DNA of 64,000 bases, taken from NCBI RefSeq assembly GCF_006716675.1, contig NZ_VFPM01000002.1, positions 744,001-808,000 of the forward strand, read 5' to 3'. Source of the DNA: Humibacillus xanthopallidus (GTDB lineage: Bacteria; Actinomycetota; Actinomycetes; Actinomycetales; Dermatophilaceae). Both the position numbers and the translations under genes were made by a program. Shown piece after piece: positions 53,682 through 62,607 of this stretch (the stretch's first letter is position 1; the number at the start of each line of letters is the position of its first letter). The notes beneath the pieces are model-generated. The model searched no databases, was not told where the DNA came from, and saw only the letters and a list, made by a program, of their open reading frames with translations.

Positions 53682-53759
53682 CAATCGAAAGAGCAGTTCG
53701 TCGCCGTCCTGCGCCCCTGCGCGGCCCCATGGAAGGGCGACGAACTGCTCTTTCGATTG
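53682..53759. repeat. 24-bp perfect inverted repeat after rshA
   Basis: Arms 53682-53705 and 53736-53759 are perfect inverted repeats of 24 bp around a 30-nt GC-rich loop. The left arm begins at the base following the rshA stop. The arms are clearly less GC-rich than the surroundings. There is no T tail, and a normal terminator follows at 53783. Confidence 0.9.
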
Positions 53760-53782
53760 AGCGATACGACCCAGACACGACG

Positions 53783-53814
53783 AAGGCCCGCCCCGTTTCC
53801 GGAGGCGGGCCTTT
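53783..53814. terminator. Bidirectional terminator between rshA and the bL37 gene
   Basis: AAGGCCCGCC (53783-53792) pairs perfectly with GGCGGGCCTT (53804-53813) and a T follows. The 11-nt loop can form a further CCG/CGG stem. It ends 14 nt before the minus-strand bL37 stop. Confidence 0.85.
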
Positions 53815-53827
53815 GAGTGTCAGGAGC

Positions 53828-53902
53828 TCACGCGTTGGGCTTGCGGCCGTGGTTGGCGGCGTTGCCCTTGCGCGAGCGGCGCTTGCGGGCGCGCTTGCTC
53901 AT
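53828..53902 (-). CDS. Ribosomal protein bL37
   Basis: 24 aa, very basic (MSKRARKRRSRK, then GNAANHGRKPNA). It matches the tiny actinobacterial 50S protein bL37 seen in mycobacterial ribosome structures, whose C-terminus NHGKRPNA is nearly identical. ATG 53902; AAAAGAG lies upstream. Located beside sigH/rshA as in mycobacteria. An AT-rich stretch at 53975-54005 upstream may hold its promoter. Confidence 0.9.
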   Translation of the reverse strand: MSKRARKRRSRKGNAANHGRKPNA

Positions 53903-54151
53903 CGTCGGCTCTTTTCGTCGGGTGATGCGGTCAAAGGCCCATCGTCCCACACCCTTTCGCTGACGCCGAATCGCGATGAGAACCTTAAAATCTTGGTATA
54001 GATCCAGGCCCTGGAGCGCCGCGTGCGCCAATCGGGCCACCGGGTTTGACAGGCTGAGGCCCTAGACCCCCCACTTGCGTCCGTGCTGCGAGCGGCACGG
54101 AGCAACTTCTGTGCCTGCAGCCGGGACGCAAGACGTCAGAAGGAGAACCCC

Positions 54152-54244
54152 ATGTTCAGCGCCCTGCTGTCGGCCCTCGGAGATGGCGGCTTCACCACCA
54201 ACGTGCTCGTCTACCTCGCGAACACGTGGTCGTGGGGCAGCTGA
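54152..54244 (+). CDS. 30-aa small protein of unknown function
   Basis: 30 codons: MFSALLSALGDGGF, then TTNVLVYLANTWSWGS. ATG 54152 is preceded by AGAAGGAG at 6-nt spacing and the stop is followed by a large hairpin at 54276, so this looks like an independent transcription/translation unit. Two short hydrophobic stretches flank a Gly-rich turn; the end is Trp-rich. It could be a membrane-associated micropeptide. I recognise no family and there are no maturation genes beside it. It precedes the HD-domain membrane pair. Confidence 0.6.
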   Translation: MFSALLSALGDGGFTTNVLVYLANTWSWGS

Positions 54245-54275
54245 GCCCTCCGCTCACGCCGCTCGCCCGTCACGA

Positions 54276-54320
54276 CGGTCCCGTGCAGTCTCGAGCTCTC
54301 GCTCGAGACTTGCGGGACCG
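54276..54320 (+). terminator. Hairpin after the 30-aa ORF
   Basis: An outer 8-bp stem (54276-54283 with 54313-54320), a small asymmetric internal loop, and an inner 10-bp stem (54287-54296 with 54301-54310) capped by TCTC. It begins 32 nt after the ORF stop and ends 26 nt before the next gene. Confidence 0.75.
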
Positions 54321-54345
54321 TGGCGTCTGCGCGCTTCAATAGCCT

Positions 54346-55716
54346 GTGACCACCCGCCCCGAGCAGCCTGCGCCCTCCCGCTGGCTTCCCGCCTACATCG
54401 CCGCGGTGGTCGCCGCGGCCGTGCTCCTCGGGGTCCTGTCGTGGACGTGGGGTCGCCGTCCTGATCTGGCGCCGCTGCTGCTCCTCGCGGCGATGGGCGT
54501 GCTCAGCTTCCAGCTGCGCGAGCCGACGGTCACCTCACGCATCGGCTTCTCGTTCCTGTCGATCATCCTGCTCGCCTCGGGCGCGATCCTCGGGCCCTTC
54601 GGTGCCTGGTGCGTGGGCCTGGTCTCACCCGTCATCGACCGCGACCGCAAGGTGCACTGGTTCCAGCGGCTCTTCAACGCCGCGATGATGGCGATCATCG
54701 GGGTGGCCGGCGGCTGGGCCTACGCGCTGTCGCACGGCGCCGAGAACCTGGGCGACCTCTCGGGCCTGGCGAGCATCGCCACCGAGCTCGGCCTGCCGCT
54801 GCTCGTCGCCGACATCGTGCAGTGCCTGACGAACGCCCTGCTCCTCGCCGGGGTGATCCACCTCTACCAGGGCGTGCCGTTCCTCGTCTTCCTGCGGCGC
54901 GTTCTCGTCAGCTCCGGCGTCGCCTACGTCGGGTACGGCGCCATCGGCTTCCTCTTCGTCATCGTCTGGTTCCCGGCCGGGCTCGATGCGTTCAGCGCCG
55001 TGCTCATCCTCGCGCCGCTGCTCGCGGCGCGGTGGGCCTTCATCCAGTTCGGCGACGAGCTGCGGTCGCACGAGCGCACCGTCGACACCCTGGTCACCGC
55101 GCTCGCCACCAAGGAGCCGGCTGCGGCTGAGCGCAGTCTCCGGGTCGCCCGCCTCGCCGAGTGGGTCGCCGAGGAGATGGGGCTCGGGCCGAGCCAGATC
55201 GGCACCGTCCGCTACGCCGCGATGCTCCACGAGATCGGCCACCTCGGGGTGCCGACCCGCCTGCTGCGCCGACCCCGCGGCTCCCTCACGGCGGCCGAGC
55301 GCCGTGTCGTCGACCGTCACTGCGTGCTCGGGGCACGGATGATCGAGGGCATCGACTTCCTCGAGCCGGCTCGGTCGGGCATCCGCCACCAGGGCGAGCG
55401 CTTCGACGGGCGGGGCACGCCGGACGGCCTCGTCGGCCCGGCCATCCCTGTCGTCGCGCGGGTGCTCGCCGTCGTCGTGGCAGCCGACGACCTCACCGCC
55501 CAGGGCGGCGACGCGGTGCGAGCCCTCCGAGGCCACGCAGCAGCGGGGACGCACGCGAGCCACGGCGCGCACGGCGCACCCGATGCGCACGGCGTCGTGG
55601 ACGAGCTGTCGCGCGACCCCGGCCGGTTCGATCCCGCCGTCCTGCTCGCCCTGCGCGCGGCGCTCGACAAGCACGGGCTCGCAGCGGTCACCGTCGGCAC
55701 GGCGGACCGCGCATGA
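54346..55716 (+). CDS. Membrane HD-GYP-like phosphohydrolase (1)
   Basis: 456 aa, GTG start. About seven transmembrane helices in residues 15-230 (LPAYIAAVVAAAVLLGVLSW onward), then a cytoplasmic HD domain. MLHEIGHLG replaces the usual HDIGKxG, and IRHQGERFDGRGTPDGLVG resembles the GYP region HHExxDGxGYP. The HD residues are thus partly diverged and activity is uncertain. HD-GYP proteins cleave cyclic di-nucleotides. A His/Ala/Gly-rich loop lies near 400-420. Overlaps the next HD gene by ATGA. Confidence 0.8.
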   Translation: MTTRPEQPAPSRWLPAYIAAVVAAAVLLGVLSWTWGRRPDLAPLLLLAAMGVLSFQLREPTVTSRIGFSFLSIILLASGAILGPFGAWCVGLVSPVIDRDRKVHWFQRLFNAAMMAIIGVAGGWAYALSHGAENLGDLSGLASIATELGLPLLVADIVQCLTNALLLAGVIHLYQGVPFLVFLRRVLVSSGVAYVGYGAIGFLFVIVWFPAGLDAFSAVLILAPLLAARWAFIQFGDELRSHERTVDTLVTALATKEPAAAERSLRVARLAEWVAEEMGLGPSQIGTVRYAAMLHEIGHLGVPTRLLRRPRGSLTAAERRVVDRHCVLGARMIEGIDFLEPARSGIRHQGERFDGRGTPDGLVGPAIPVVARVLAVVVAADDLTAQGGDAVRALRGHAAAGTHASHGAHGAPDAHGVVDELSRDPGRFDPAVLLALRAALDKHGLAAVTVGTADRA

Positions 55717-57020
55717 GCCGCGCCACGAGAGCCGAGTCCGTCGGTCTCGTCCTCGGGATCCTCACCGTCGTCCTCAGCGTGCTCGCTGCCTACGAGGCCG
55801 GCAACTTCCCGGGCTGGGGCAGCGGGGCGGCCCTCGCCCTCCTGCTCGTGTTCGGGGTGACCATCGCCGTGGGGGAGTGGTTCCAGATCTCGGCCCCCGG
55901 CCTGCGCGGCTCGGCTCCGCTCGCGACGGCGAGCGCCTTCGGCCTCTGCTTCACCGTCGAGGTGCCCGACGGGGGATACATCGCCTACGCCGCGGCCGTC
56001 GTCATCGCCGTCACCTCGGTGGCGACCGCGATCGGTGTCGGTGCCCGGCTCGCGGCGCGGCACGCCGTGAGCTTCATCGAGGTGAGCGGGCGCCTCGCGG
56101 CGGTCGTCGTCGTGGCCCTGCTCTATCGCAACGTGTACCTCGGCCAGAGCACGGGTGCCGCCGTCATCGACCACTGGCAGCCCCCGTGGCAGAACGCCGT
56201 CACGATGCTCGCGATCGCGGCGGTCGGGCTGCTCGCCGACGTCGCCCTGACGTCGGCCCTGCGCGCTCTCGCGGCCGGAGGGGGGCTGCGGCGCATCGTC
56301 CTCGAGGAGCTCGTGTCGTCGGTGACCCTCTCGTCGCCGGTGGCCGTCACCGGGGTGCTCATCGCCCTCGCGGCGCCGACCCTCGGCATCGCCGCGCTGC
56401 CGCTCTTCCTCGTGCCGCTCGTGCTCACCCTCTTCGCCTTCCGTCGCTACGTCAGCATCCGCGCGACCTACCTCCAGAGCATCCGCACGCTCTCGCGGCT
56501 CACCGACGCCGCCGGCTACACACCGGCGGGGCACTCCGAGCGCGTGGCCGCGCTGGCGCTCCGCGTCGGGCGCGAGCTCGCGCTGCCGGAGCGAGAGCTG
56601 CTCGACCTCGAGTACGCCGCACTCCTGCACGACATCGGGCAGGTCGCCCTCGTCGAGCCCATCCCCGGCGGCGCCACGGTGCTCGCGGCACCGGCCGACC
56701 AGCGGCGCATCGAGGCCGACACGGTCGCGATCGTCCGCGAGACCGGTGTGCTCGAGGGGGTGGCGCGCATCCTCGAGCACCAGACGACGCCCTACCGCCA
56801 GGTGCGCGAGCTCGGCGAGGAGATCCCGCTGACGAGCCGCATCATCAAGGTCGTCAACGCCTACGAGGACCTCAACCGCGGCGCGCGCGGGAGCCGCTCG
56901 CGCGACGCGGCGCTCGAGCGGATCTATCTCGGACTCGGCTACGAGTACGACCCGCGCGTCGTCGACGCCCTGCTGCGGGTGCTCGACGTCGCGCCGCACC
57001 ACGCCGACGCCGCCACCTGA
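55713..57020 (+). CDS. Membrane HD-domain phosphohydrolase (2)
   Basis: 435 aa from ATG 55713. About seven transmembrane helices (SVGLVLGILTVVLSVLAAYE through LPLFLVPLVLTLFAF), then an HD domain with GHSERVAALALRVGREL, LLHDIGQVALVEP (intact HD), ILEHQTTPYRQVRELGEEIP and TSRIIKVVNAYEDL. This is the HD-GYP-type arrangement without a clear GYP. It is a tandem paralogue of the preceding gene and translationally coupled to it, so the two may form one membrane complex. Ligand unknown. Confidence 0.82.
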   Translation: MSRATRAESVGLVLGILTVVLSVLAAYEAGNFPGWGSGAALALLLVFGVTIAVGEWFQISAPGLRGSAPLATASAFGLCFTVEVPDGGYIAYAAAVVIAVTSVATAIGVGARLAARHAVSFIEVSGRLAAVVVVALLYRNVYLGQSTGAAVIDHWQPPWQNAVTMLAIAAVGLLADVALTSALRALAAGGGLRRIVLEELVSSVTLSSPVAVTGVLIALAAPTLGIAALPLFLVPLVLTLFAFRRYVSIRATYLQSIRTLSRLTDAAGYTPAGHSERVAALALRVGRELALPERELLDLEYAALLHDIGQVALVEPIPGGATVLAAPADQRRIEADTVAIVRETGVLEGVARILEHQTTPYRQVRELGEEIPLTSRIIKVVNAYEDLNRGARGSRSRDAALERIYLGLGYEYDPRVVDALLRVLDVAPHHADAAT

Positions 57021-57028
57021 GCCACCCT

Positions 57029-57062
57029 CGCCGACGCCTGCGCCGACGCCTGCGCTGACGCC
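57029..57062. repeat. 12-nt tandem repeat after the HD-domain pair
   Basis: CGCCGACGCCTG occurs nearly three times in tandem just after the stop at 57020. The following gap to 57267 also holds one GTATGCCG copy (57115) and no gene I can support. Confidence 0.7.
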
Positions 57063-57267
57063 CGTCCCCGAGCCCCACACGCGGTCATCGCCCTGCTGAG
57101 ACGCCGGTCACACGGTATGCCGTTGAGTCGAGCGGGTGCCCCGTGCGACGATGGCGCCTCGGGCAACCCCCGTTACGCGAGAACGACCTTGCAGGCATGA
57201 CCCCGGCACGGTTCCACCAGTCAGGGCCTGCCTGCCCTTCCCGTCACGCGAACGAGGTGTTCCAGCC

Positions 57268-58443
<1,176 letters not shown>

Positions 58444-58484
58444 CGGGGGGATGAGCTCGGCAGGGCGGGCCCGGTCGACGGGGA

Positions 58485-59108
58485 TCAGGCCCGCTCTGCC
58501 GGATCGGTGAGCCCGCGAGCCGCCAGCGCCTCGCCCGTCGCCCGTCCGTAGGCGACGACGTGCACGACCGTCGGCACGACGAGGGCCCGCGGGTCACGCT
58601 CGAGGCCCCGGGCCCGGGCCGACTCGCGCACGACGGCGAAGGCGCCGGCGACCCACGGCACCGACCGCAGCACGACCGCCACGGTGAGGGCCACGACCTC
58701 GGGGTCGACCCAGCGTGCTGCCGGCCGGGCCCCTCGCACGACGGCGTCGAGCATCGTCGTGACCGGTGTCGTCGCGGTGAGCAGGCCCGCCGCGACGAAG
58801 GCGGTGCTGATGCCGAGGACGACGCGGACGGCATACGCCGGGCCGACGGCCCACCACTGGAAGGCGCCGAGCAACACGAGCACGGGTGCGAGGGAGCGGA
58901 GCGAGCGCAGCAGCCGCGCCAGGGGCACACCGGCCGTGACGGCGAGGACGAGCAGGCCGGCGAGGACCGCTGCGAGGGGGACGGCCGAGTCCACCCACCA
59001 GGGCAGCAGGCCGATGGCGATGACGCCGATCAGCTTGGCCCCGAAGGGCGCCCGGTGCAGCCAGGAGCTGCCGACGACGTGCGCCGTGAAGAGACCGGGC
59101 TCCCTCAC
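58485..59108 (-). CDS. bioN: ECF transporter T component (BioN/EcfT)
   Basis: 207 aa. Several transmembrane helices and two Ala-Arg-Gly motifs that contact the ATPases: RESARARGLERD near 163 and EALAARGLTD near 197. N-terminal SSWLHRAPFGAKLIGVI is typical of CbiQ/EcfT. Third gene of bioY-ATPase-EcfT; overlaps the ATPase gene by ATGA. Confidence 0.9.
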   Translation of the reverse strand: MREPGLFTAHVVGSSWLHRAPFGAKLIGVIAIGLLPWWVDSAVPLAAVLAGLLVLAVTAGVPLARLLRSLRSLAPVLVLLGAFQWWAVGPAYAVRVVLGISTAFVAAGLLTATTPVTTMLDAVVRGARPAARWVDPEVVALTVAVVLRSVPWVAGAFAVVRESARARGLERDPRALVVPTVVHVVAYGRATGEALAARGLTDPAERA

Positions 59109-59851
59109 GAGGTCGCCACCGACCGGCGGTAGTGCTCGACGGCGGCGCCCGGCGATCCGTCGAAGACGACCCTCCCGCCCTCGACGACGAGGGTGCGGTC
59201 GGCCTCGAGCGCGAGGTCGAGGTCGTGCGTGGCCGTGACCACCGACTGGGGAAGCGTGGCGACGAGGCGACGCAGTGCCACGGTGTTGCGCAGGTCGAGC
59301 AGCGTCGTCGGCTCGTCGAGCACGAGAAGGCGCGGCTCGGTGGCGAGCACGACGGCGAGCGCCATGAGCTGGCGCTCGCCGCCCGACAGCTCGTAGACGG
59401 AACGGTCCGCGAGCTCGGTGAGACCGAAGCGCGCGAGCACCGTCTCGGCCGCGGCCCGGCGCTCGGACCGCGAGCGGTGCACCCGGCGCAGCGACAGCTC
59501 CACGTCCTCACGTCCGGTCGGCATGACGAGCTGCGAGATCGGGTCGGTGAAGGCGAAGGCCACCCGGCGGCGCACGTCGCTGCCGTGTCGCGCGGTGTCG
59601 AGACCGTCGACCCGCACCGACCCCGACGTCGGCAGGACGAGCCCGTTGAGCAGGCGCAGGAGGGTCGACTTGCCGGAGCCGTTGGCGCCGACGACGGTGA
59701 CCCGGGGCTCGCGCAGCACGAGGTCGAGCGGGCCGAGCAGGGTGCGTCGGCCCGTCCCCGTCTCGAGCGGCACCGAGACGGTCGCCGCCGTGATCACCAC
59801 CTCCGGACGGTCGGGCACGCCCGTCCCGGCGGTATGCGGCTCGGCGGGCAT
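59105..59851 (-). CDS. bioM: ECF transporter ATPase (BioM)
   Basis: 248 aa from ATG 59851, sharing one base with the bioY stop (TGATG). Walker A GANGSGKST, Q-loop FTDPISQLVMPT, signature LSGGERQ, Walker B LLVLDEPT and switch His in TATHDLDLA. A single ATPase, so it probably works as a homodimer, as in BioMNY systems. Energises vitamin uptake by bioY and bioN. Confidence 0.93.
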   Translation of the reverse strand: MPAEPHTAGTGVPDRPEVVITAATVSVPLETGTGRRTLLGPLDLVLREPRVTVVGANGSGKSTLLRLLNGLVLPTSGSVRVDGLDTARHGSDVRRRVAFAFTDPISQLVMPTGREDVELSLRRVHRSRSERRAAAETVLARFGLTELADRSVYELSGGERQLMALAVVLATEPRLLVLDEPTTLLDLRNTVALRRLVATLPQSVVTATHDLDLALEADRTLVVEGGRVVFDGSPGAAVEHYRRSVATS

Positions 59852-60504
59852 CAGGGGCGCGCGACCCTCCGCAGGAGCACGTCGGGGAAGGCCCGGTGCA
59901 CCGCAGCCGCCGCGACGGCGGCCACGAGGCCCTTGACGACGTCGCCGGGCAGGAAGGGGAGGTCGGCGGCGAGGGCGGCCTGGAACGACAGCTTGGCGTT
60001 GACCATGAGACCCGCGATGCCGAGCGGGTGCACGACGAGCAGGGTCGTGAGCAGCGTCGCGACGAAGAAGAGCGGCACCCACCACGACCGCCGGGCGCGC
60101 CGCAGCACCGACCGGCTCGCGAGTCCGAGCACGAAGGCCGCGACGACGAACGAGACGAGATAGCCGGCCGTGGGGCCGGCGAGGACCTGCAGACCGGACT
60201 GTCCCCGGCTGAAGACGGGCAGCCCGACGAAGCCGAGGAGCAGGTAGAGCAGGACCGCGGCGGTGGCCCGCCCCGGTCCGAGCACGAGACCGGTGAGCAT
60301 GACGGCGAGGGTCTGCAGCGTGATCGGCACCCCGAGCGGCCCGACCGGGACGCCCGGCACGACGGCGGCGGCGACGAGCAGCGCCGTGAAGACCGCGACG
60401 AGACCCACCGACTGCGCGTCGAGCCCGCGGCTGCGGGCACGTGGGTCAGCGGGGTGGGCGTCGGTCGGTCCGTGGACCTCGTGAGCGGGGATGGCGTCGG
60501 TCAC
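59851..60504 (-). CDS. bioY: Biotin transporter substrate-binding protein BioY
   Basis: 217 aa, GTG start. Six transmembrane helices; signature VPITLQTLAVMLTGLVLGPG near 62 and PTAGYLVSFVVAAFVLG near 112, as in the BioY S-component. A hydrophilic N-terminal extension of about 28 residues is unusual. Heads the operon bioY-bioM-bioN. Indicates biotin uptake; no biotin riboswitch or BirA box is evident in the 62-nt gap to the divergent dehydrogenase. Confidence 0.92.
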   Translation of the reverse strand: MTDAIPAHEVHGPTDAHPADPRARSRGLDAQSVGLVAVFTALLVAAAVVPGVPVGPLGVPITLQTLAVMLTGLVLGPGRATAAVLLYLLLGFVGLPVFSRGQSGLQVLAGPTAGYLVSFVVAAFVLGLASRSVLRRARRSWWVPLFFVATLLTTLLVVHPLGIAGLMVNAKLSFQAALAADLPFLPGDVVKGLVAAVAAAAVHRAFPDVLLRRVARP

Positions 60505-60554
60505 GCCACGGACCCTATCGGGCGCCTGACCGGTCTCCGTCCGGCCACGGTCAC

Positions 60555-60560
60555 TATGGT
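60555..60560 (+). promoter_or_regulatory. -10 element for a probable leaderless start at 60567
   Basis: TATGGT ends 6 nt before the ATG at 60567; no Shine-Dalgarno is present. Same geometry as at 288, 2897 and 29401. Confidence 0.45.
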
Positions 60561-60566
60561 GCTGGA

Positions 60567-61538
60567 ATGCTCGCTGCCTACGCCGCCGCCCAGTCCGCCT
60601 CCGACCCGCTGTCCGGTCTCGTCGTCGGGGAGCGCCCCGAGCCGCAGGCCCGGCCGGGCTGGACCGTCGTGCGGCTGCGGGCGGCCGCCCTCAACCACCA
60701 CGACGTCTGGTCGCTGCGTGGGGTGGGTCTGCCGGCGGACCGGCTGCCCATGGTGCTCGGCTGCGACGGCGCGGGCGTCGACGAGGCCGGTAACGAGGTC
60801 ATCGTGCACGCCGTCGTTCCCTCGGACGGCTGGCGGGGCGACGAGACCCTCGACCCTCGCCGGACCCTGCTGTCGGAGCTGCACGACGGCACGCTGGCCG
60901 AGCAGGTCGCCGTGCCCTCGACCAACGTCGTGCCCAAGCCCGAGTCGATGTCGTGGGAGACCGCGGCGTGCCTCTCGACGGCGTGGCTCACGGCATACCG
61001 CATGCTCTTCACGAACTCCGGGGTGCAGCCGGGCGGGACCGTGCTCGTGCAGGGCGCGGGGGGCGGCGTCGCGACGGCGCTCATCCAGCTCGGAGCGGCC
61101 GCCGGCTACCGGATGTGGGCGACCTCGCGCGACGAGGCGAAGGGCGCCCGTGCGCTCGAGATCGGGGCCGACCGGGTCTTCGGCCCGGGGGAGCGGCTGC
61201 CCGACCGCGTCGACGCCGTCATGGAGACGGTCGGCGCCGCGACGTGGTCGCACTCGGTCAACTCGCTGCGACCCGGCGGCACCATCGTCATCTCCGGCGC
61301 CACCTCGGGTGATGCGCCTGCCAAGGCCGAGCTGACGAAGATCTTCTTCAAGCAGCTGCGCGTCGTGGGCTCGACGATGGGCACTCAGCAGGAGCTCGCC
61401 CAGCTCGCCCGTCTCGTCGTCCAGGCCGGCATCGAGCCGGTCATCGACTCCGTGCGACCGCTCGCCGAGGCGCGCGACGGCTTCGCGCGGATGGTCGACG
61501 GGGACGTCTTCGGCAAGGTCGTCTTCACGGTCGGCTGA
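60567..61538 (+). CDS. Zinc-type MDR alcohol dehydrogenase/quinone reductase family protein
   Basis: 323 aa. GroES-like N-terminus with LNHHDVWSLRGVG and VLGCDGAG, then a Rossmann domain VQGAGGGVATALIQLGAAAG for NADP(H). Structural-zinc cysteines are absent, as in quinone-reductase-like MDR members. IFFKQLRVVGSTMGTQQEL and GKVVFTVG close the fold. Substrate unknown. The 3' end overlaps convergent fbiB by 14 nt. Confidence 0.88.
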   Translation: MLAAYAAAQSASDPLSGLVVGERPEPQARPGWTVVRLRAAALNHHDVWSLRGVGLPADRLPMVLGCDGAGVDEAGNEVIVHAVVPSDGWRGDETLDPRRTLLSELHDGTLAEQVAVPSTNVVPKPESMSWETAACLSTAWLTAYRMLFTNSGVQPGGTVLVQGAGGGVATALIQLGAAAGYRMWATSRDEAKGARALEIGADRVFGPGERLPDRVDAVMETVGAATWSHSVNSLRPGGTIVISGATSGDAPAKAELTKIFFKQLRVVGSTMGTQQELAQLARLVVQAGIEPVIDSVRPLAEARDGFARMVDGDVFGKVVFTVG

Positions 61539-62607
61539 GCAGACCGGCCGCGCGCACCTGCACGACGACCGAGCACCCGTCGGCCGCGGGAGCGAGGGGC
61601 CGCCCCTCGAGCCCGTCGCACGAGAGCGCGGCCTCCAGCCGGGCGACGAGTCTCCCGAGCGCGTAGGGGCCGTCGGCCCCCAGCGTGACGGACTCGTCGC
61701 CGACGTCGGCCGTGGCCTCGTCGTCGGCCGCGAGGGCGAGCCGCACGGCGCGCGCGACCGCGCCGGTGCGCGTGTCCGGCCCAGCCGGAGGGATGCCGAC
61801 CCGGGCCGCCAGGGCTGTGCCCGGCGCGACGCCGAGGGCGGCCCGCACGGCCTCGACCCTCCCGAGCGCGAACCAGTCGTCGGGTCCCGTGCGCACGAGG
61901 CCCCGGGCACCGTCGAGGCCACCGTTGAGTCCGCCGTCGGACGCGTCGTCGAGGACGACGTCGGCGAGCCCGCGCACCACCGCGACCGGCACCCCGAGCA
62001 CCTTGCCCTTGACGAGGTCGGCCGCAGCCGCGATCTCGTCGACGAGCGCACGGGCCGTGACCGAGAGGTCCCTCCCGTCGGCGTCGACGGCTCCGCGCAG
62101 GTCGTCGAGCACCCGCACCCCGTGCGCGCCGAGCGCGAAGTCGACCTGCCCGACCCGCCAGGGGCGCCCGGCGGTGTCGCTCAGCACGACGCCGAGCCGG
62201 ACGCCGTGGCGCAGGGTGAGCGACGTGTGGAGCGTCCGGCACACGCCGTCGGGGTCGTGGGGGAGCAGCAGCAAGCCGCCCCGCTCACCGGTGTTGCTGC
62301 CGTCGACGCCGGCAGCCGCCATGACCGGTCCGGCCTTGGCCGTGACGATGCGGGTCAGGCGCTCGCCGGAGATCCGCTCGGCGACGACGCCGTCGCTCTC
62401 GCCGGCGACGACGCGCTCCTTGTCGGGGTCGTCGGTGACGAGGCCGAGGGCCTTGCTCGCCACCTTGCTCGACACGACGACGACGTCGCCGTCGGCGAGG
62501 GTGACGCCCGAGGAGCGCAGGCCGGAGTCGACGACGTCTGTGAGGTCATCGCCCGGACGCACCTCCGGTATGCCGTGGAGCGGGGTGATCGTGACGGTGC
62601 CGCTCAC
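61525..62607 (-). CDS. fbiB: Coenzyme F420:L-glutamate ligase FbiB/CofE
   Basis: 360 aa, GTG start overlapping fbiA (GTGA). The ligase domain (about 1-245) carries DVVVVSSKVASKALG, GVDGSNTGERGGLLLLPHDP and GVVLSDTAGRPWRVGQVDFA, CofE motifs for GTP, metal and F420-0. Adds glutamates to F420-0. The remaining about 110 residues are too short and lack the flavin motifs of the nitroreductase-like domain of mycobacterial FbiB (about 450 aa in all). Confidence 0.9.
   Translation of the reverse strand: MSGTVTITPLHGIPEVRPGDDLTDVVDSGLRSSGVTLADGDVVVVSSKVASKALGLVTDDPDKERVVAGESDGVVAERISGERLTRIVTAKAGPVMAAAGVDGSNTGERGGLLLLPHDPDGVCRTLHTSLTLRHGVRLGVVLSDTAGRPWRVGQVDFALGAHGVRVLDDLRGAVDADGRDLSVTARALVDEIAAAADLVKGKVLGVPVAVVRGLADVVLDDASDGGLNGGLDGARGLVRTGPDDWFALGRVEAVRAALGVAPGTALAARVGIPPAGPDTRTGAVARAVRLALAADDEATADVGDESVTLGADGPYALGRLVARLEAALSCDGLEGRPLAPAADGCSVVVQVRAAGLLSRP

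Noticed and set aside
57150-57267. Possible riboswitch in the leader of the malic enzyme gene
   Set aside because: The leader contains scattered short repeats but no conserved core that I can recognise, so I make no call.
60441-60566. Riboswitch or BirA operator upstream of bioY
   Set aside because: The 62-nt gap between bioY and the divergent dehydrogenase shows no extended structure or palindrome beyond the dehydrogenase -10.
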